Notes: generated by a model from the letters alone, not told the origin. Numbered from the stretch's first letter, positions 43,191 to 54,696 are shown. The stretch is 64,000 nt of DNA from Auanema rhodensis (GCA_964057225.1 OZ059897.1:7502001-7566000), one strand, 5' to 3'. Translations and numbers: made by a program.

Positions 43191-43263
43191 GCCTCGTTAG
43201 CTCAGCTGGTAGAGCGTTAGACTTTTAATCTAACGGTCAGGGGTTCGAGCCCCCTACGGGGCT
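43191..43263 (+). tRNA. tRNA-Lys(UUU) copy 74
   Basis: Flank L; consensus; upstream spacer cut by element A. Confidence 0.96.
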
Positions 43264-43449
43264 AATTTTTTACATTCTATCTGTCCCGAACATGTAAAAC
43301 TTAATTTTCTTACCTTGTTTAAACTTTTATTTATTCCAGAATCTTAAATTTTTCTTCAAATATATATCTTTTTGAATTAAATTTAGAAGTAAATATACTA
43401 TTCTAGGAGTAAGTACTTCATTATTTTTATGAAATGGTGACGATATGTA

Positions 43450-43522
43450 GCCTCGTTAGCTCAGCTGGTAGAGCGTTAGACTTTTAATCTAACGGTCAGG
43501 GGTTCGAGCCCCCTACGGGGCT
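43450..43522 (+). tRNA. tRNA-Lys(UUU) copy 75
   Basis: Flank T; consensus. Confidence 0.96.
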
Positions 43523-43708
43523 AATTTTTTACATTCTATCTGTCCCGAACATGTAAAACTTAATTTTCTTACTTTGTTTGAACTTTTATTTATTCCAGAA
43601 TCTTGAATTTTTCTTCAAATATAGATCTTTTTGAATTAAATTTAGAAGTAAATATACTATTCTATGAGTAGGTACTTCATTAATTTTATGAAGTTAGGAG
43701 GATGTGTA

Positions 43709-43781
43709 GCCTCGTTAGCTCAGCTGGTAGAGCGTTAGACTTTTAATCTAACGGTCAGGGGTTCGAGCCCCCTACGGGGCT
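43709..43781 (+). tRNA. tRNA-Lys(UUU) copy 76
   Basis: Flank L; consensus; weak terminator (taattcttt). Confidence 0.94.
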
Positions 43782-43967
43782 AATTCTTTACATTCTATCT
43801 GTCCCGAACAGGTAAAACTTAATTTTCTTACCTTGTTTAAACTTTTATTTATTCCAGAATCTTGAATTTTTCTTCAAATATAGATCTTTTTGAATTAAAT
43901 TTAGAAGTAAATATAATATTGTATGAGTAGGTACTTCATTAATTTTATGAAGTTAGGAGGATGTGTA

Positions 43968-44040
43968 GCCTCGTTAGCTCAGCTGGTAGAGCGTTAGACT
44001 TTTAATCTAACGGTCAGGGGTTCGAGCCCCCTAAGGGGCT
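43968..44040 (+). tRNA. tRNA-Lys(UUU) copy 77
   Basis: Flank L; aaggggc gives a G-A mismatch in the acceptor stem; weak terminator. Confidence 0.75.
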
Positions 44041-44226
44041 AATTCTTTACATTCTATCTGTCCCGAACATGTAAAACTTAATTTTCTTACTTTGTTTGAA
44101 CTTTTATTTATTCCAGAATCTTGAATTTTTCTTCAAATATAGATCTTTTTGAATTAAATTTAGAAGTAAATATACTATTGTATGAGTAGGTACTTCATTA
44201 TTTTTATGAAATGGCGACGATATGTA

Positions 44227-44299
44227 GCCTCGTTAGCTCAGCTGGTAGAGCGTTAGACTTTTAATCTAACGGTCAGGGGTTCGAGCCCCCTACGGGGCT
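44227..44299 (+). tRNA. tRNA-Lys(UUU) copy 78
   Basis: Flank C; consensus. Confidence 0.96.
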
Positions 44300-44485
44300 A
44301 ATTTTTAACATTCTATCTGTTCCGAACATGTAAAACTTTATTTTCTTACCTTGTTTAAACTTTTATTTATTCCAGAATCTTGAATTTTTCTTCAAATATA
44401 GATCTTTTTGAATTAAATTTAGAAGTAAATATACTATTGTATGAGTAGGTACTTCATTATTTTTATGAAATGGCGACGATATGTA

Positions 44486-44558
44486 GCCTCGTTAGCTCAG
44501 CTGGTAGAGCGTTAGACTTTTAATCTAACGGTCAGGGGTTCGAGCCCCCTACGGGGCT
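44486..44558 (+). tRNA. tRNA-Lys(UUU) copy 79
   Basis: Flank C; consensus. Confidence 0.96.
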
Positions 44559-44744
44559 AATTTTTTACATTCTATCTGTTCCGAACATGTAAAACTTAAT
44601 TTTCTTACCTTGTTTAAACTTTTATTTATTCCAGAATCTTGAATTTTTCTTCAAATATAGATCTTTTTGAATTAAATTTAGAAGTAAATATACTATTGTA
44701 TGAGTAGGTACTTCATTATTTTTATGAAATGGCGACGATATGTA

Positions 44745-44817
44745 GCCTCGTTAGCTCAGCTGGTAGAGCGTTAGACTTTTAATCTAACGGTCAGGGGTTC
44801 GAGCCCCCTACGGGGCT
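44745..44817 (+). tRNA. tRNA-Lys(UUU) copy 80
   Basis: Flank C; consensus. Confidence 0.96.
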
Positions 44818-45003
44818 AATTTTTAACATTCTATCTGTTCCGAACATGTAAAACTTTATTTTCTTACCTTGTTTAAACTTTTATTTATTCCAGAATCTTG
44901 AATTTTTCTTCAAATATAGATCTTTTTGAATTAAATTTAGAAGTAAATATACTATTGTATGAGTAGGTACTTCATTATTTTTATGAAATGGCGACGATAT
45001 GTA

Positions 45004-45076
45004 GCCTCGTTAGCTCAGCTGGTAGAGCGTTAGACTTTTAATCTAACGGTCAGGGGTTCGAGCCCCCTACGGGGCT
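45004..45076 (+). tRNA. tRNA-Lys(UUU) copy 81
   Basis: Flank C; consensus. Confidence 0.96.
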
Positions 45077-45262
45077 AATTTTTAACATTCTATCTGTTCC
45101 GAACATGTAAAACTTTATTTTCTTACCTTGTTTAAACTTTTATTTATTCCAGAATCTTGAATTTTTCTTCAAATATAGATCTTTTTGAATTAAATTTAGA
45201 AGTAAATATACTATTGTATGAGTAGGTACTTCATTATTTTTATGAAATGGCGACGATATGTA

Positions 45263-45335
45263 GCCTCGTTAGCTCAGCTGGTAGAGCGTTAGACTTTTAA
45301 TCTAACGGTCAGGGGTTCGAGCCCCCTACGGGGCT
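45263..45335 (+). tRNA. tRNA-Lys(UUU) copy 82
   Basis: Flank C; consensus; T7 terminator. Confidence 0.96.
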
Positions 45336-45522
45336 AATTTTTTTACATTCTATCTGTCCCGAACATGTAAAACTTTATTTTCTCACCTTGTTTGAACTTT
45401 CATTTATTCGAGAATCTTGAATTTTTCTTCAAATATAGATCTTTTTGAATTAAATTTAGAAGTAAATATACTATTCTATGAGTAGGTACTTCATTAATTT
45501 TATGAAGTTAGGAGGATGTGTA

Positions 45523-45595
45523 GCCTCGTTAGCTCAGCTGGTAGAGCGTTAGACTTTTAATCTAACGGTCAGGGGTTCGAGCCCCCTACGGGGCT
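45523..45595 (+). tRNA. tRNA-Lys(UUU) copy 83
   Basis: Flank L; consensus. Confidence 0.96.
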
Positions 45596-45781
45596 AATTT
45601 TTTACATTCTATCTGTCCCGAACATGTAAAACTTAATTTTCTTACCTTGTTTAAACTTTTATTTATTCCAGAATCTTGAATTTTTCTTCAAATATAGATC
45701 TTTTTGAATTAAATTTAGAAGTAAATATACTATTCTATGAGTAAGTACTTCATTATTTTTATGAAATGGTGACGATATGTA

Positions 45782-45854
45782 GCCTCGTTAGCTCAGCTGG
45801 TAGAGCGTTAGACTTTTAATCTAACGGTCAGGGGTTCGAGCCCCCTACGGGGCT
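45782..45854 (+). tRNA. tRNA-Lys(UUU) copy 84
   Basis: Flank T; consensus. Confidence 0.96.
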
Positions 45855-46040
45855 AATTTTTTACATTCTATCTGTCCCGAACATGTAAAACTTAATTTTC
45901 TTACCTTGTTTAAACTTTTATTCATTCCAGAATCTTGAATTTTTCTTCAAATATAGATCTTTTTGAATTAAATTTAGAAGTAAATATACTATTCTATGAG
46001 TAAGTACTTCATTATTTTTATGAAATGGTGACGATATGTA

Positions 46041-46113
46041 GCCTCGTTAGCTCAGCTGGTAGAGCGTTAGACTTTTAATCTAACGGTCAGGGGTTCGAGC
46101 CCCCTACGGGGCT
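46041..46113 (+). tRNA. tRNA-Lys(UUU) copy 85
   Basis: Flank T; consensus. Confidence 0.96.
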
Positions 46114-46299
46114 AATTTTTAACATTCTATCTGTTCCGAACATGTAAAACTTTATTTTCTTACCTTGTTTAAACTTTTATTTATTCCAGAATCTTGAATT
46201 TTTCTTCAAATATAGATCTTTTTGAATTAAATTTAGAAGTAAATATACTATTGTATGAGTAGGTACTTCATTATTTTTATGAAATGGCGACGATATGTA

Positions 46300-46372
46300 G
46301 CCTCGTTAGCTCAGCTGGTAGAGCGTTAGACTTTTAATCTAACGGTCAGGGGTTCGAGCCCCCTACGGGGCT
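46300..46372 (+). tRNA. tRNA-Lys(UUU) copy 86
   Basis: Flank C; consensus. Confidence 0.96.
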
Positions 46373-46558
46373 AATTTTTAACATTCTATCTGTTCCGAAC
46401 ATGTAAAACTTTATTTTCTTACCTTGTTTAAACTTTTATTTATTCCAGAATCTTGAATTTTTCTTCAAATATAGATCTTTTTGAATTAAATTTAGAAGTA
46501 AATATACTATTCTATGAGTAGGTACTTCATTATTTTTATGAAATGGCGACGATATGTA

Positions 46559-46631
46559 GCCTCGTTAGCTCAGCTGGTAGAGCGTTAGACTTTTAATCTA
46601 ACGGTCAGGGGTTCGAGCCCCCTACGGGGCT
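46559..46631 (+). tRNA. tRNA-Lys(UUU) copy 87
   Basis: Flank C; consensus; the following unit is split by an LTR element. Confidence 0.96.
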
Positions 46632-46811
46632 AATTTTTAACATTCTATCTGTTCCGAATATGTAAAACTTAATTTTCTTACCTTGTTTAAACTTTTATTC
46701 ATTCCAGAATCTTGAATTTTTCTGAAATATAGATCTTTTTGAATTAAATTTAGAAGTAAATATACTATTGTATGAGTAGGTACTTCATTAATTTTATGAA
46801 GTTAGGAGGAT

Positions 46812-47192
46812 TGTCACATCTGCAAGCACATGGTAAACATGTGCGCGCTATTCAAATAGCGGGAGCCTGAACAAGCCCCGCCTACAACATGGGACACACA
46901 TGGCACTCTTGCTTCTGGCCTAACCCAGATAGGTTGTCTTATAGTCATGTGAGTCTCATCTCTATATCATCTATATATATACTCTATTTAATACTTTATT
47001 ATATCTCTTTATATTCTTTCTTAATGTAATTCTTATATTGTATTTTCTTGTTATCTGATAATGAATCCTTTTCTCTTTGAGTATTTGTCTTAATAAGGAA
47101 ATCGGGGCGTTCGGGTCTGCCTACCTAAGGAACAAGGTAGAAGTACATATATCTTCCGACCATGAAAAGACGGGAAGAAACAATATGTAACG
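46812..47192 (+). repeat. 5' LTR of element C
   Basis: 381 bp, matching 49130-49510 with no difference noticed by eye. Confidence 0.94.
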
Positions 47193-47210
47193 TGGAGGTT
47201 CCGCCTTGCT
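47193..47210 (+). other. Primer binding site of element C (tRNA-Gln)
   Basis: TGGAGGTTCCGCC directly after the 5' LTR; same primer class as elements A and B with one base changed. Confidence 0.75.
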
Positions 47211-48331
47211 TACTTTACTGTTAATTTATTGACAGCAAGTTTACGAGACTTTTGGACTTAATTACCCAACAGTGAGGAGTAACCGAGCCGTGCACCATGA
47301 TTTCCCCAAAAATTATTTTGGCTACCACTTCTCCTCCGCTCAACGAAAACTGGGAGGTGTCTGAGACGTTTGGGGAAACTATCAGACAATAGTTTTGACG
47401 AGCGTTACCTTTTTGTTATGCACGCGTGCTATTTTGATTCATTACTTTATGATGTGAATGTCCAGTGTGGCAACAGAGCTCACTTTTTAGCTGAGTTGTT
47501 TGGAAGCTGGAGGCTGTTGGGATGATTTTATTTACGATTTTTGATTTTGATTCACATCCAAGGGTTCATCAGGGTTCTACTCCTGTTAACTCTTTTCTTA
47601 TTAGTTCAGAGATAATAAGAATATTTAAATTCCTACCCACCCAAGTCCACTCTACGTCTGCCAACGTTTCCTTTTTCCTATATTATTGACAGATTACTGA
47701 ATTTGAATTCCTATATCAATCTTAAATTACCTTCTAAATCTTTTGAAATTAAATTAAAAATTATCTTAATTAAGATTTATTTTGAAATTCTTTCTACAAA
47801 TCTTAATAAACTTTATAAAATTGAACTTAATATACGAGATGAGACATTTTTGTTTACTTTAAGCTTACTCACATTCAAATAGTTGGCCCACGCGTACCAG
47901 CTGTTCGGCATGTGTAGTCAATAACAGCTGTTAAAATTCAAAAGTTTTCAAACAGGCTTAAGGCACCATCTGTGATTCCTAATTTGTCTCTAAGCTGACA
48001 TTAGTGATTATAATATTCAAATATCACGACAGACGGTCAATGGTTGTTTACCATAAGCGCTAACATCTGGTGTCGTGACACATGGCTGGAGGCGGAGCTT
48101 GAAGCTTCAACGATCCTCCTTCATCAGACGCCATTGTCACAAACGTTTTTACTGGAGTCTAGTTGCTTCCAGTACGCGCTCTTATATTCATCTAACTGTA
48201 TTCACCAGCCACCATGTCGGACTCGGACATCAGCGAGGACAACAAAGATTAGGAACAAGGATCACCAGAGCCATACCTTTTGTATGTCACACAACAACAA
48301 AGAAGAATGAACAACGGTTAATGACTTAGTT
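47211..48331. other. Interior of element C, no recognisable gene
   Basis: AT-rich leader-like sequence with short frames only (for example 48044-48310). No Gag, protease or reverse transcriptase motif seen. Confidence 0.5.
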
Positions 48332-48517
48332 ATGATAAAAGTGAATTCTACACGAAACAAACTAACACCTTCATTCGAAGGGCCTTATTTAGTTACAGCA
48401 GTTCAAAGATCTTTCGTCGTGGTTCAAACAGATAAAGGAAAAAGCAGAAGAGTACACAAGGACTTCGTCAAACCTTACCAACGGACAACATCTATTCCGG
48501 TTATCACAATTTCTTGA
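48332..48517 (+). pseudogene. Integrase C-terminal (GPY/F) fragment
   Basis: 61 aa starting MIKVNSTRNKL, with FEGPYLV, the GPY/F module of Ty3-type integrases, followed by the usual basic end (KGKSRRVHKDFVKPYQ). The catalytic core upstream is deleted. The stop at 48517 is plausibly the natural end of Pol. Confidence 0.75.
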
Positions 48518-48785
48518 AGGTAGTTTTTTTTTAACAAAATCAAATTGTTGAAATTTTTCTTATTTTATTTTGTGCCATTTCTAATTGTAACACTTCTTTG
48601 TTGTTGATTGATTTTCTCAGAGAAGTCTGCTATTGTTTTACAAAAGTTTGTTTTATTACTCCAACTCTCATTGAGTAGATTTTTTTCAACATTCTCTTGT
48701 GAATTTTGCTATTTTTTATGCTTAATCATTACTTGTATTCACCTTATGGACATTAGTCATACGGGTTAAACGAGTTTTCATTTTT

Positions 48786-48977
48786 TTGTACAGAACGGGC
48801 TCGACCTATTCTCAGGGTAACACCGTACCTGTACAACTCGAGAAAATGAACGACTATATCACAGTCGAATGGTTTAGAAGCAAAGCTCTCGTTTGCAAGC
48901 ATTTCACTACTCAAGTGAATGGAATAGAATCTATTCGATACTACATTTTGAATTCAACAAACTTGAAGAGACAATAG
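48786..48977 (+). CDS. Unassigned ORF 3' of integrase in element C
   Basis: About 60 codons (TVEWFRSKALVCKHF) preceded by a TTTTTTGTACAG acceptor-like sequence. In this position, between Pol and the 3' LTR, some Ty3-like elements carry a spliced env or accessory gene. No domain is recognised, and it may be a remnant. Confidence 0.35.
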   Translation: MYRTGSTYSQGNTVPVQLEKMNDYITVEWFRSKALVCKHFTTQVNGIESIRYYILNSTNLKRQ

Positions 48978-49117
48978 CTAAACTTTCAAATCGTATTGTA
49001 TACATTATTTTTTATCGACTACACCATGATTTTTTTTTGTTATCTTTTTCCAACATCCAACTATCTTAAAAAGTGAATTAATTTATTTTATTTTTGAACG
49101 AGGACGTTCAACTTTTT

Positions 49118-49129
49118 AAGGTGGGGGGA
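49118..49129 (+). other. Polypurine tract of element C
   Basis: AAGGTGGGGGGA immediately before the 3' LTR (one T within the tract). Confidence 0.75.
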
Positions 49130-49510
49130 TGTCACATCTGCAAGCACATGGTAAACATGTGCGCGCTATTCAAATAGCGGGAGCCTGAACAAGCCCCGCC
49201 TACAACATGGGACACACATGGCACTCTTGCTTCTGGCCTAACCCAGATAGGTTGTCTTATAGTCATGTGAGTCTCATCTCTATATCATCTATATATATAC
49301 TCTATTTAATACTTTATTATATCTCTTTATATTCTTTCTTAATGTAATTCTTATATTGTATTTTCTTGTTATCTGATAATGAATCCTTTTCTCTTTGAGT
49401 ATTTGTCTTAATAAGGAAATCGGGGCGTTCGGGTCTGCCTACCTAAGGAACAAGGTAGAAGTACATATATCTTCCGACCATGAAAAGACGGGAAGAAACA
49501 ATATGTAACG
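49130..49510 (+). repeat. 3' LTR of element C
   Basis: Partner of 46812-47192; followed by the GGAT duplication and then tRNA copy 88. Confidence 0.94.
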
Positions 49511-49519
49511 GGATGTGTA

Positions 49520-49592
49520 GCCTCGTTAGCTCAGCTGGTAGAGCGTTAGACTTTTAATCTAACGGTCAGGGGTTCGAGCCCCATACGGGGCT
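49520..49592 (+). tRNA. tRNA-Lys(UUU) copy 88
   Basis: Only nine bases of native flank L remain between it and the LTR of element C; ccccat gives a G-A mismatch in the T stem. Confidence 0.75.
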
Positions 49593-49778
49593 AATTTTTA
49601 ACATTCTATCTGTTCCGAACATGTAAAACTTTATTTTCTTACCTTGTTTAAACTTTTATTTATTCCAGAATCTTGAATTTTTCTTCAAATATAGATCTTT
49701 TTGAATTAAATTTAGAAGTAAATATACTATTCTATGAGTAGGTACTTCATTAATTTTATGAAGTTAGGAGGATGTGTA

Positions 49779-49851
49779 GCCTCGTTAGCTCAGCTGGTAG
49801 AGCGTTAGACTTTTAATCTAACGGTCAGGGGTTCGAGCCCCCTACGGGGCT
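49779..49851 (+). tRNA. tRNA-Lys(UUU) copy 89
   Basis: Flank L; consensus. Confidence 0.96.
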
Positions 49852-50037
49852 AATTTTTTACATTCTATCTGTCCCGAACATGTAAAACTTAATTTTCTTA
49901 CCTTGTTTAAACTTTTATTTATTCCAGAATCTTGAATTTTTCTTCAAATATAGATCTTTTTGAATTAAATTTAGAAGTAAATATACTATTCTATGAGTAA
50001 GTACTTCATTATTTTTATGAAATGGTGACGATATGTA

Positions 50038-50110
50038 GCCTCGTTAGCTCAGCTGGTAGAGCGTTAGACTTTTAATCTAACGGTCAGGGGTTCGAGCCCC
50101 CTACGGGGCT
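50038..50110 (+). tRNA. tRNA-Lys(UUU) copy 90
   Basis: Flank T; consensus. Confidence 0.96.
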
Positions 50111-50296
50111 AATTTTTTACATTCTATCTGTCCCGAACATGTAAAACTTAATTTTCTTACCTTGTTTAAACTTTTATTTATTCCAGAATCTTGAATTTTT
50201 CTTCAAATATAGATCTTTTTGAATTAAATTTAGAAGTAAATATACTATTGTATGAGTAGGTACTTCATTATTTTTATGAAATGGCGACGATATGTA

Positions 50297-50369
50297 GCCT
50301 CGTTAGCTCAGCTGGTAGAGCGTTAGACTTTTAATCTAACGGTCAGGGGTTCGAGCCCCCTACGGGGCT
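50297..50369 (+). tRNA. tRNA-Lys(UUU) copy 91
   Basis: Flank C; consensus. Confidence 0.96.
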
Positions 50370-50555
50370 AATTTTTTACATTCTATCTGTCCCGAACATG
50401 TAAAACTTAATTTTCTTACCTTGTTTAAACTTTTATTTATTCCAGAATCTTGAATTTTTCTTCAAATATAGAACTTTTTGAATTAAATTTAGAAGTAAAT
50501 ATACTATTCTATGAGTAAGTACTTCATTATTTTTATGAAATGGCGACGATATGTA

Positions 50556-50628
50556 GCCTCGTTAGCTCAGCTGGTAGAGCGTTAGACTTTTAATCTAACG
50601 GTCAGGGGTTCGAGCCCCCTACGGGGCT
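50556..50628 (+). tRNA. tRNA-Lys(UUU) copy 92
   Basis: Flank C; consensus. Confidence 0.96.
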
Positions 50629-50814
50629 AATTTTTTACATTCTATCTGTCCCGAACATGTAAAACTTAATTTTCTTACCTTGTTTAAACTTTTATTTATT
50701 CCAGAATCTTGAATTTTTCTTCAAATATAGATCTTTTTGAATTAAATTTAGAAGTAAATATACTATTGTATGAGTAGGTACTTCATTATTTTTATGAAAT
50801 GGCGACGATATGTA

Positions 50815-50887
50815 GCCTCGTTAGCTCAGCTGGTAGAGCGTTAGACTTTTAATCTAACGGTCAGGGGTTCGAGCCCCCTACGGGACT
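50815..50887 (+). tRNA. tRNA-Lys(UUU) copy 93, acceptor variant
   Basis: Flank C; acgggac (C-A mismatch at the second acceptor pair). Confidence 0.75.
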
Positions 50888-51073
50888 AATTTTTTACATT
50901 CTATCTGTCCCGAGCATGTAAAACTTAATTTTCTTACCTTGTTTAAACTTTTATTTATTCCAGAATCTTGAATTTTTCTTCAAATATAGATCTTTTTGAA
51001 TTAAATTTAGAAGTAAATATACTATTGTATGAGTAGGTACTTCATTATTTTTATGAAATGGCGACGATATGTA

Positions 51074-51146
51074 GCCTCGTTAGCTCAGCTGGTAGAGCGT
51101 TAGACTTTTAATCTAACGGTCAGGGGTTCGAGCCCCCTACGGGGCT
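51074..51146 (+). tRNA. tRNA-Lys(UUU) copy 94
   Basis: Flank C; consensus. Confidence 0.96.
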
Positions 51147-51332
51147 AATTTTTTACATTCTATCTGTCCCGAACATGTAAAACTTAATTTTCTTACCTTG
51201 TTTAAACTTTTATTTATTCCAGAATCTTGAATTTTTCTTCAAATTTAGATCTTTTTGAATTAAATTTAGAAGTAATTATACTATTCTATGAGTAAGTACT
51301 TCATTATTTTTATGAAATGGTGACGATATGTA

Positions 51333-51405
51333 GCCTCGTTAGCTCAGCTGGTAGAGCGTTAGACTTTTAATCTAACGGTCAGGGGTTCGAGCCCCATACG
51401 GGGCT
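51333..51405 (+). tRNA. tRNA-Lys(UUU) copy 95, T-stem variant
   Basis: Flank T; ccccat T-stem mismatch. Confidence 0.78.
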
Positions 51406-51590
51406 AATTTTTAACATTCTATCTGTTCCGAATATGTAAAACTTAATTTTCTTACCTTGTTTAAACTTTTATTCATTCCAGAATCTTGAATTTTTCTGAA
51501 ATATAGATCTTTTTGAATTAAATTTAGAAGTAAATATAATATTGTATGAGTAAGTACTTCATTATTTTTATGAAATGGTGGCGATGTGTA

Positions 51591-51663
51591 GCCTCGTTAG
51601 CTCAGCTGGTAGAGCGTTAGACTTTTAATCTAACGGTCAGGGGTTCGAGCCCCCTACGGGGCT
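51591..51663 (+). tRNA. tRNA-Lys(UUU) copy 96
   Basis: Flank W2; consensus. Confidence 0.96.
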
Positions 51664-51849
51664 AATTTTTTACATTCTATCTGTCCCGAACATGTAAAAC
51701 TTAATTTTCTTACCTTGTTTAAACTTTTATTTATTCCAGAATCTTGAATTTTTCTTCAAATATAGATCTTTTTGAATTAAATTTAGAAGTAAATATACTA
51801 TTCTATGAGTAAGTACTTCATTATTTTTATGAAATGGTGACGATATGTA

Positions 51850-51922
51850 GCCTCGTTAGCTCAGCTGGTAGAGCGTTAGACTTTTAATCTAACGGTCAGG
51901 GGTTCGAGCCCCCTACGGGGCT
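51850..51922 (+). tRNA. tRNA-Lys(UUU) copy 97
   Basis: Flank T; consensus. Confidence 0.96.
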
Positions 51923-52108
51923 AATTTTTTACATTCTATCTGTCCCGAACATGTAAAACTTAATTTTCTTACCTTGTTTAAACTTTTATTCATTCCAGAA
52001 TCTTGAATTTTTCTTCAAATATAGATCTTTTTGAATTAAATTTAGAAGTAAATATACTATTGTATGAGTAGGTACTTCATTATTTTTATGAAATGGCGAC
52101 GATATGTA

Positions 52109-52181
52109 GCCTCGTTAGCTCAGCTGGTAGAGCGTTAGACTTTTAATCTAACGGTCAGGGGTTCGAGCCCCCTACGGGGCT
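52109..52181 (+). tRNA. tRNA-Lys(UUU) copy 98
   Basis: Flank C; consensus. Confidence 0.96.
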
Positions 52182-52367
52182 AATTTTTTACATTCTATCT
52201 GTCCCGAACATGTAAAACTTAATTTTCTTACCTTGTTTAAACTTTTATTTATTCCAGAATCTTGAATTTTTCTTCAAATATAGATCTTTTTGAATTAAAT
52301 TTAGAAGTAAATATACTATTGTATGAGTAGGTACTTCATTATTTTTATGAAATGGCGACGATATGTA

Positions 52368-52440
52368 GCCTCGTTAGCTCAGCTGGTAGAGCGTTAGACT
52401 TTTAATCTAACGGTCAGGGGTTCGAGCCCCCTACGGGGCT
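52368..52440 (+). tRNA. tRNA-Lys(UUU) copy 99
   Basis: Flank C; consensus. Confidence 0.96.
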
Positions 52441-52626
52441 AATTTTTTACATTCTATCTGTCCCGAACATGTAAAACTTAATTTTCTTACCTTGTTTAAA
52501 CTTTTATTTATTCCAGAATCTTGAATTTTTCTTCAAATATAGATCTTTTTGAATTAAATTTAGAAGTAAATATACTATTGTATGAGTAGGTACTTCATTA
52601 TTTTTATGAAATGGCGACGATATGTA

Positions 52627-52699
52627 GCCTCGTTAGCTCAGCTGGTAGAGCGTTAGACTTTTAATCTAACGGTCAGGGGTTCGAGCCCCCTACGGGACT
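52627..52699 (+). tRNA. tRNA-Lys(UUU) copy 100, acceptor variant
   Basis: Flank C; acgggac, seven units after copy 93. Confidence 0.75.
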
Positions 52700-52885
52700 A
52701 ATTTTTTACATTCTATCTGTCCCGAGCATGTAAAACTTAATTTTCTTACCTTGTTTAAACTTTTATTTATTCCAGAATCTTGAATTTTTCTTCAAATATA
52801 GATCTTTTTGAATTAAATTTAGAAGTAAATATACTATTGTATGAGTAGGTACTTCATTATTTTTATGAAATGGCGACGATATGTA

Positions 52886-52958
52886 GCCTCGTTAGCTCAG
52901 CTGGTAGAGCGTTAGACTTTTAATCTAACGGTCAGGGGTTCGAGCCCCCTACGGGGCT
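52886..52958 (+). tRNA. tRNA-Lys(UUU) copy 101
   Basis: Flank C; consensus. Confidence 0.96.
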
Positions 52959-53144
52959 AATTTTTTACATTCTATCTGTCCCGAACATGTAAAACTTAAT
53001 TTTCTTACCTTGTTTAAACTTTTATTTATTCCAGAATCTTGAATTTTTCTTCAAATTTAGATCTTTTTGAATTAAATTTAGAAGTAATTATACTATTCTA
53101 TGAGTAAGTACTTCATTATTTTTATGAAATGGTGACGATATGTA

Positions 53145-53217
53145 GCCTCGTTAGCTCAGCTGGTAGAGCGTTAGACTTTTAATCTAACGGTCAGGGGTTC
53201 GAGCCCCATACGGGGCT
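53145..53217 (+). tRNA. tRNA-Lys(UUU) copy 102, T-stem variant
   Basis: Flank T; ccccat, seven units after copy 95. Confidence 0.78.
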
Positions 53218-53402
53218 AATTTTTAACATTCTATCTGTTCCGAATATGTAAAACTGAATTTTCTTACCTTGTTTAAACTTTTATTCATTCCAGAATCTTG
53301 AATTTTTCTGAAATATAGATCTTTTTGAATTAAATTTAGAAGTAAATATAATATTGTATGAGTAAGTACTTCATTATTTTTATGAAATGGTGGCGATGTG
53401 TA

Positions 53403-53475
53403 GCCTCGTTAGCTCAGCTGGTAGAGCGTTAGACTTTTAATCTAACGGTCAGGGGTTCGAGCCCCCTACGGGGCT
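53403..53475 (+). tRNA. tRNA-Lys(UUU) copy 103
   Basis: Flank W2; consensus. Confidence 0.96.
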
Positions 53476-53661
53476 AATTTTTTACATTCTATCTGTCCCG
53501 AACATGTAAAACTTAATTTTCTTACCTTGTTTAAACTTTTATTTATTCCAGAATCTTGAATTTTTCTTCAAATATAGATCTTTTTGAATTAAATTTAGAA
53601 GTAAATATACTATTCTATGAGTAAGTACTTCATTATTTTTATGAAATGGTGACGATATGTA

Positions 53662-53734
53662 GCCTCGTTAGCTCAGCTGGTAGAGCGTTAGACTTTTAAT
53701 CTAACGGTCAGGGGTTCGAGCCCCCTACGGGGCT
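53662..53734 (+). tRNA. tRNA-Lys(UUU) copy 104
   Basis: Flank T; consensus. Confidence 0.96.
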
Positions 53735-53920
53735 AATTTTTTACATTCTATCTGTCCCGAACATGTAAAACTTAATTTTCTTACCTTGTTTAAACTTTTA
53801 TTTATTCCAGAATCTTGAATTTTTCTTCAAATATAGATCTTTTTGAATTAAATTTAGAAGTAAATATACTATTCTATGAGTAAGTACTTCATTATTTTTA
53901 TGAAATGGTGACGATATGTA

Positions 53921-53993
53921 GCCTCGTTAGCTCAGCTGGTAGAGCGTTAGACTTTTAATCTAACGGTCAGGGGTTCGAGCCCCCTACGGGGCT
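53921..53993 (+). tRNA. tRNA-Lys(UUU) copy 105
   Basis: Flank T; consensus. Confidence 0.96.
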
Positions 53994-54179
53994 AATTTTT
54001 TACATTCTATCTGTCCCGAACATGTAAAACTTAATTTTCTTACCTTGTTTAAACTTTTATTCATTCCAGAATCTTGAATTTTTCTTCAAATATAGATCTT
54101 TTTGAATTAAATTTAGAAGTAAATATACTATTCTATGAGTAAGTACTTCATTATTTTTATGAAATGGTGACGATATGTA

Positions 54180-54252
54180 GCCTCGTTAGCTCAGCTGGTA
54201 GAGCGTTAGACTTTTAATCTAACGGTCAGGGGTTCGAGCCCCCTACGGGGCT
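54180..54252 (+). tRNA. tRNA-Lys(UUU) copy 106
   Basis: Flank T; consensus. Confidence 0.96.
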
Positions 54253-54437
54253 AATTTTTTACATTCTATCTGTTCCGAACATGTAAAACTTTATTTTCTT
54301 ACCTTGTTTGAACTTTCATTTATTCCAGAATCTTGAATTTTTCTGAAATATAGATCTTTTTGAATTAAATTTAGAAGTAAATATACTATTCTATGAGTAA
54401 GTACTTCATTATTTTTATGAAATGGTGACGATATGTA

Positions 54438-54510
54438 GCCTCGTTAGCTCAGCTGGTAGAGCGTTAGACTTTTAATCTAACGGTCAGGGGTTCGAGCCCC
54501 CTACGGGGCT
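54438..54510 (+). tRNA. tRNA-Lys(UUU) copy 107
   Basis: Flank T; consensus. Confidence 0.96.
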
Positions 54511-54696
54511 AATTTTTTACATTCTATCTGTCCCGAACATGTAAAACTTAATTTTCTTACCTTGTTTAAACTTTTATTTATTCCAGAATCTTGAATTTTT
54601 CTTCAAATATAGATCTTTTTGAATTAAATTTAGAAGTAAATATACTATTGTATGAGTAGGTACTTCATTATTTTTATGAAATGGCGACGATATGTA

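Larger units (their letters stand above)
43103..46811 (+). repeat. tRNA-Lys(UUU) array, block 3 (14 full copies)
   Basis: Continues the interrupted spacer after element A and ends at the GGAT target site of the next LTR element. Copies 78-82 form a homogeneous run with flank C. Confidence 0.97.
46812..49510 (+). mobile_element. LTR retrotransposon C (Ty3-like, internally deleted)
   Basis: 2,699 bp between GGAT target duplications (46808-46811 and 49511-49514). The right end lies nine bases before the mature 5' end of tRNA copy 88. The 381-bp LTRs start TGTCACATCTGC and end ATATGTAACG. A tRNA-Gln-type primer site follows the left LTR and a purine tract precedes the right LTR. The interior retains the end of integrase and an unassigned ORF, so most of gag-pol has been deleted. 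Confidence 0.93.
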
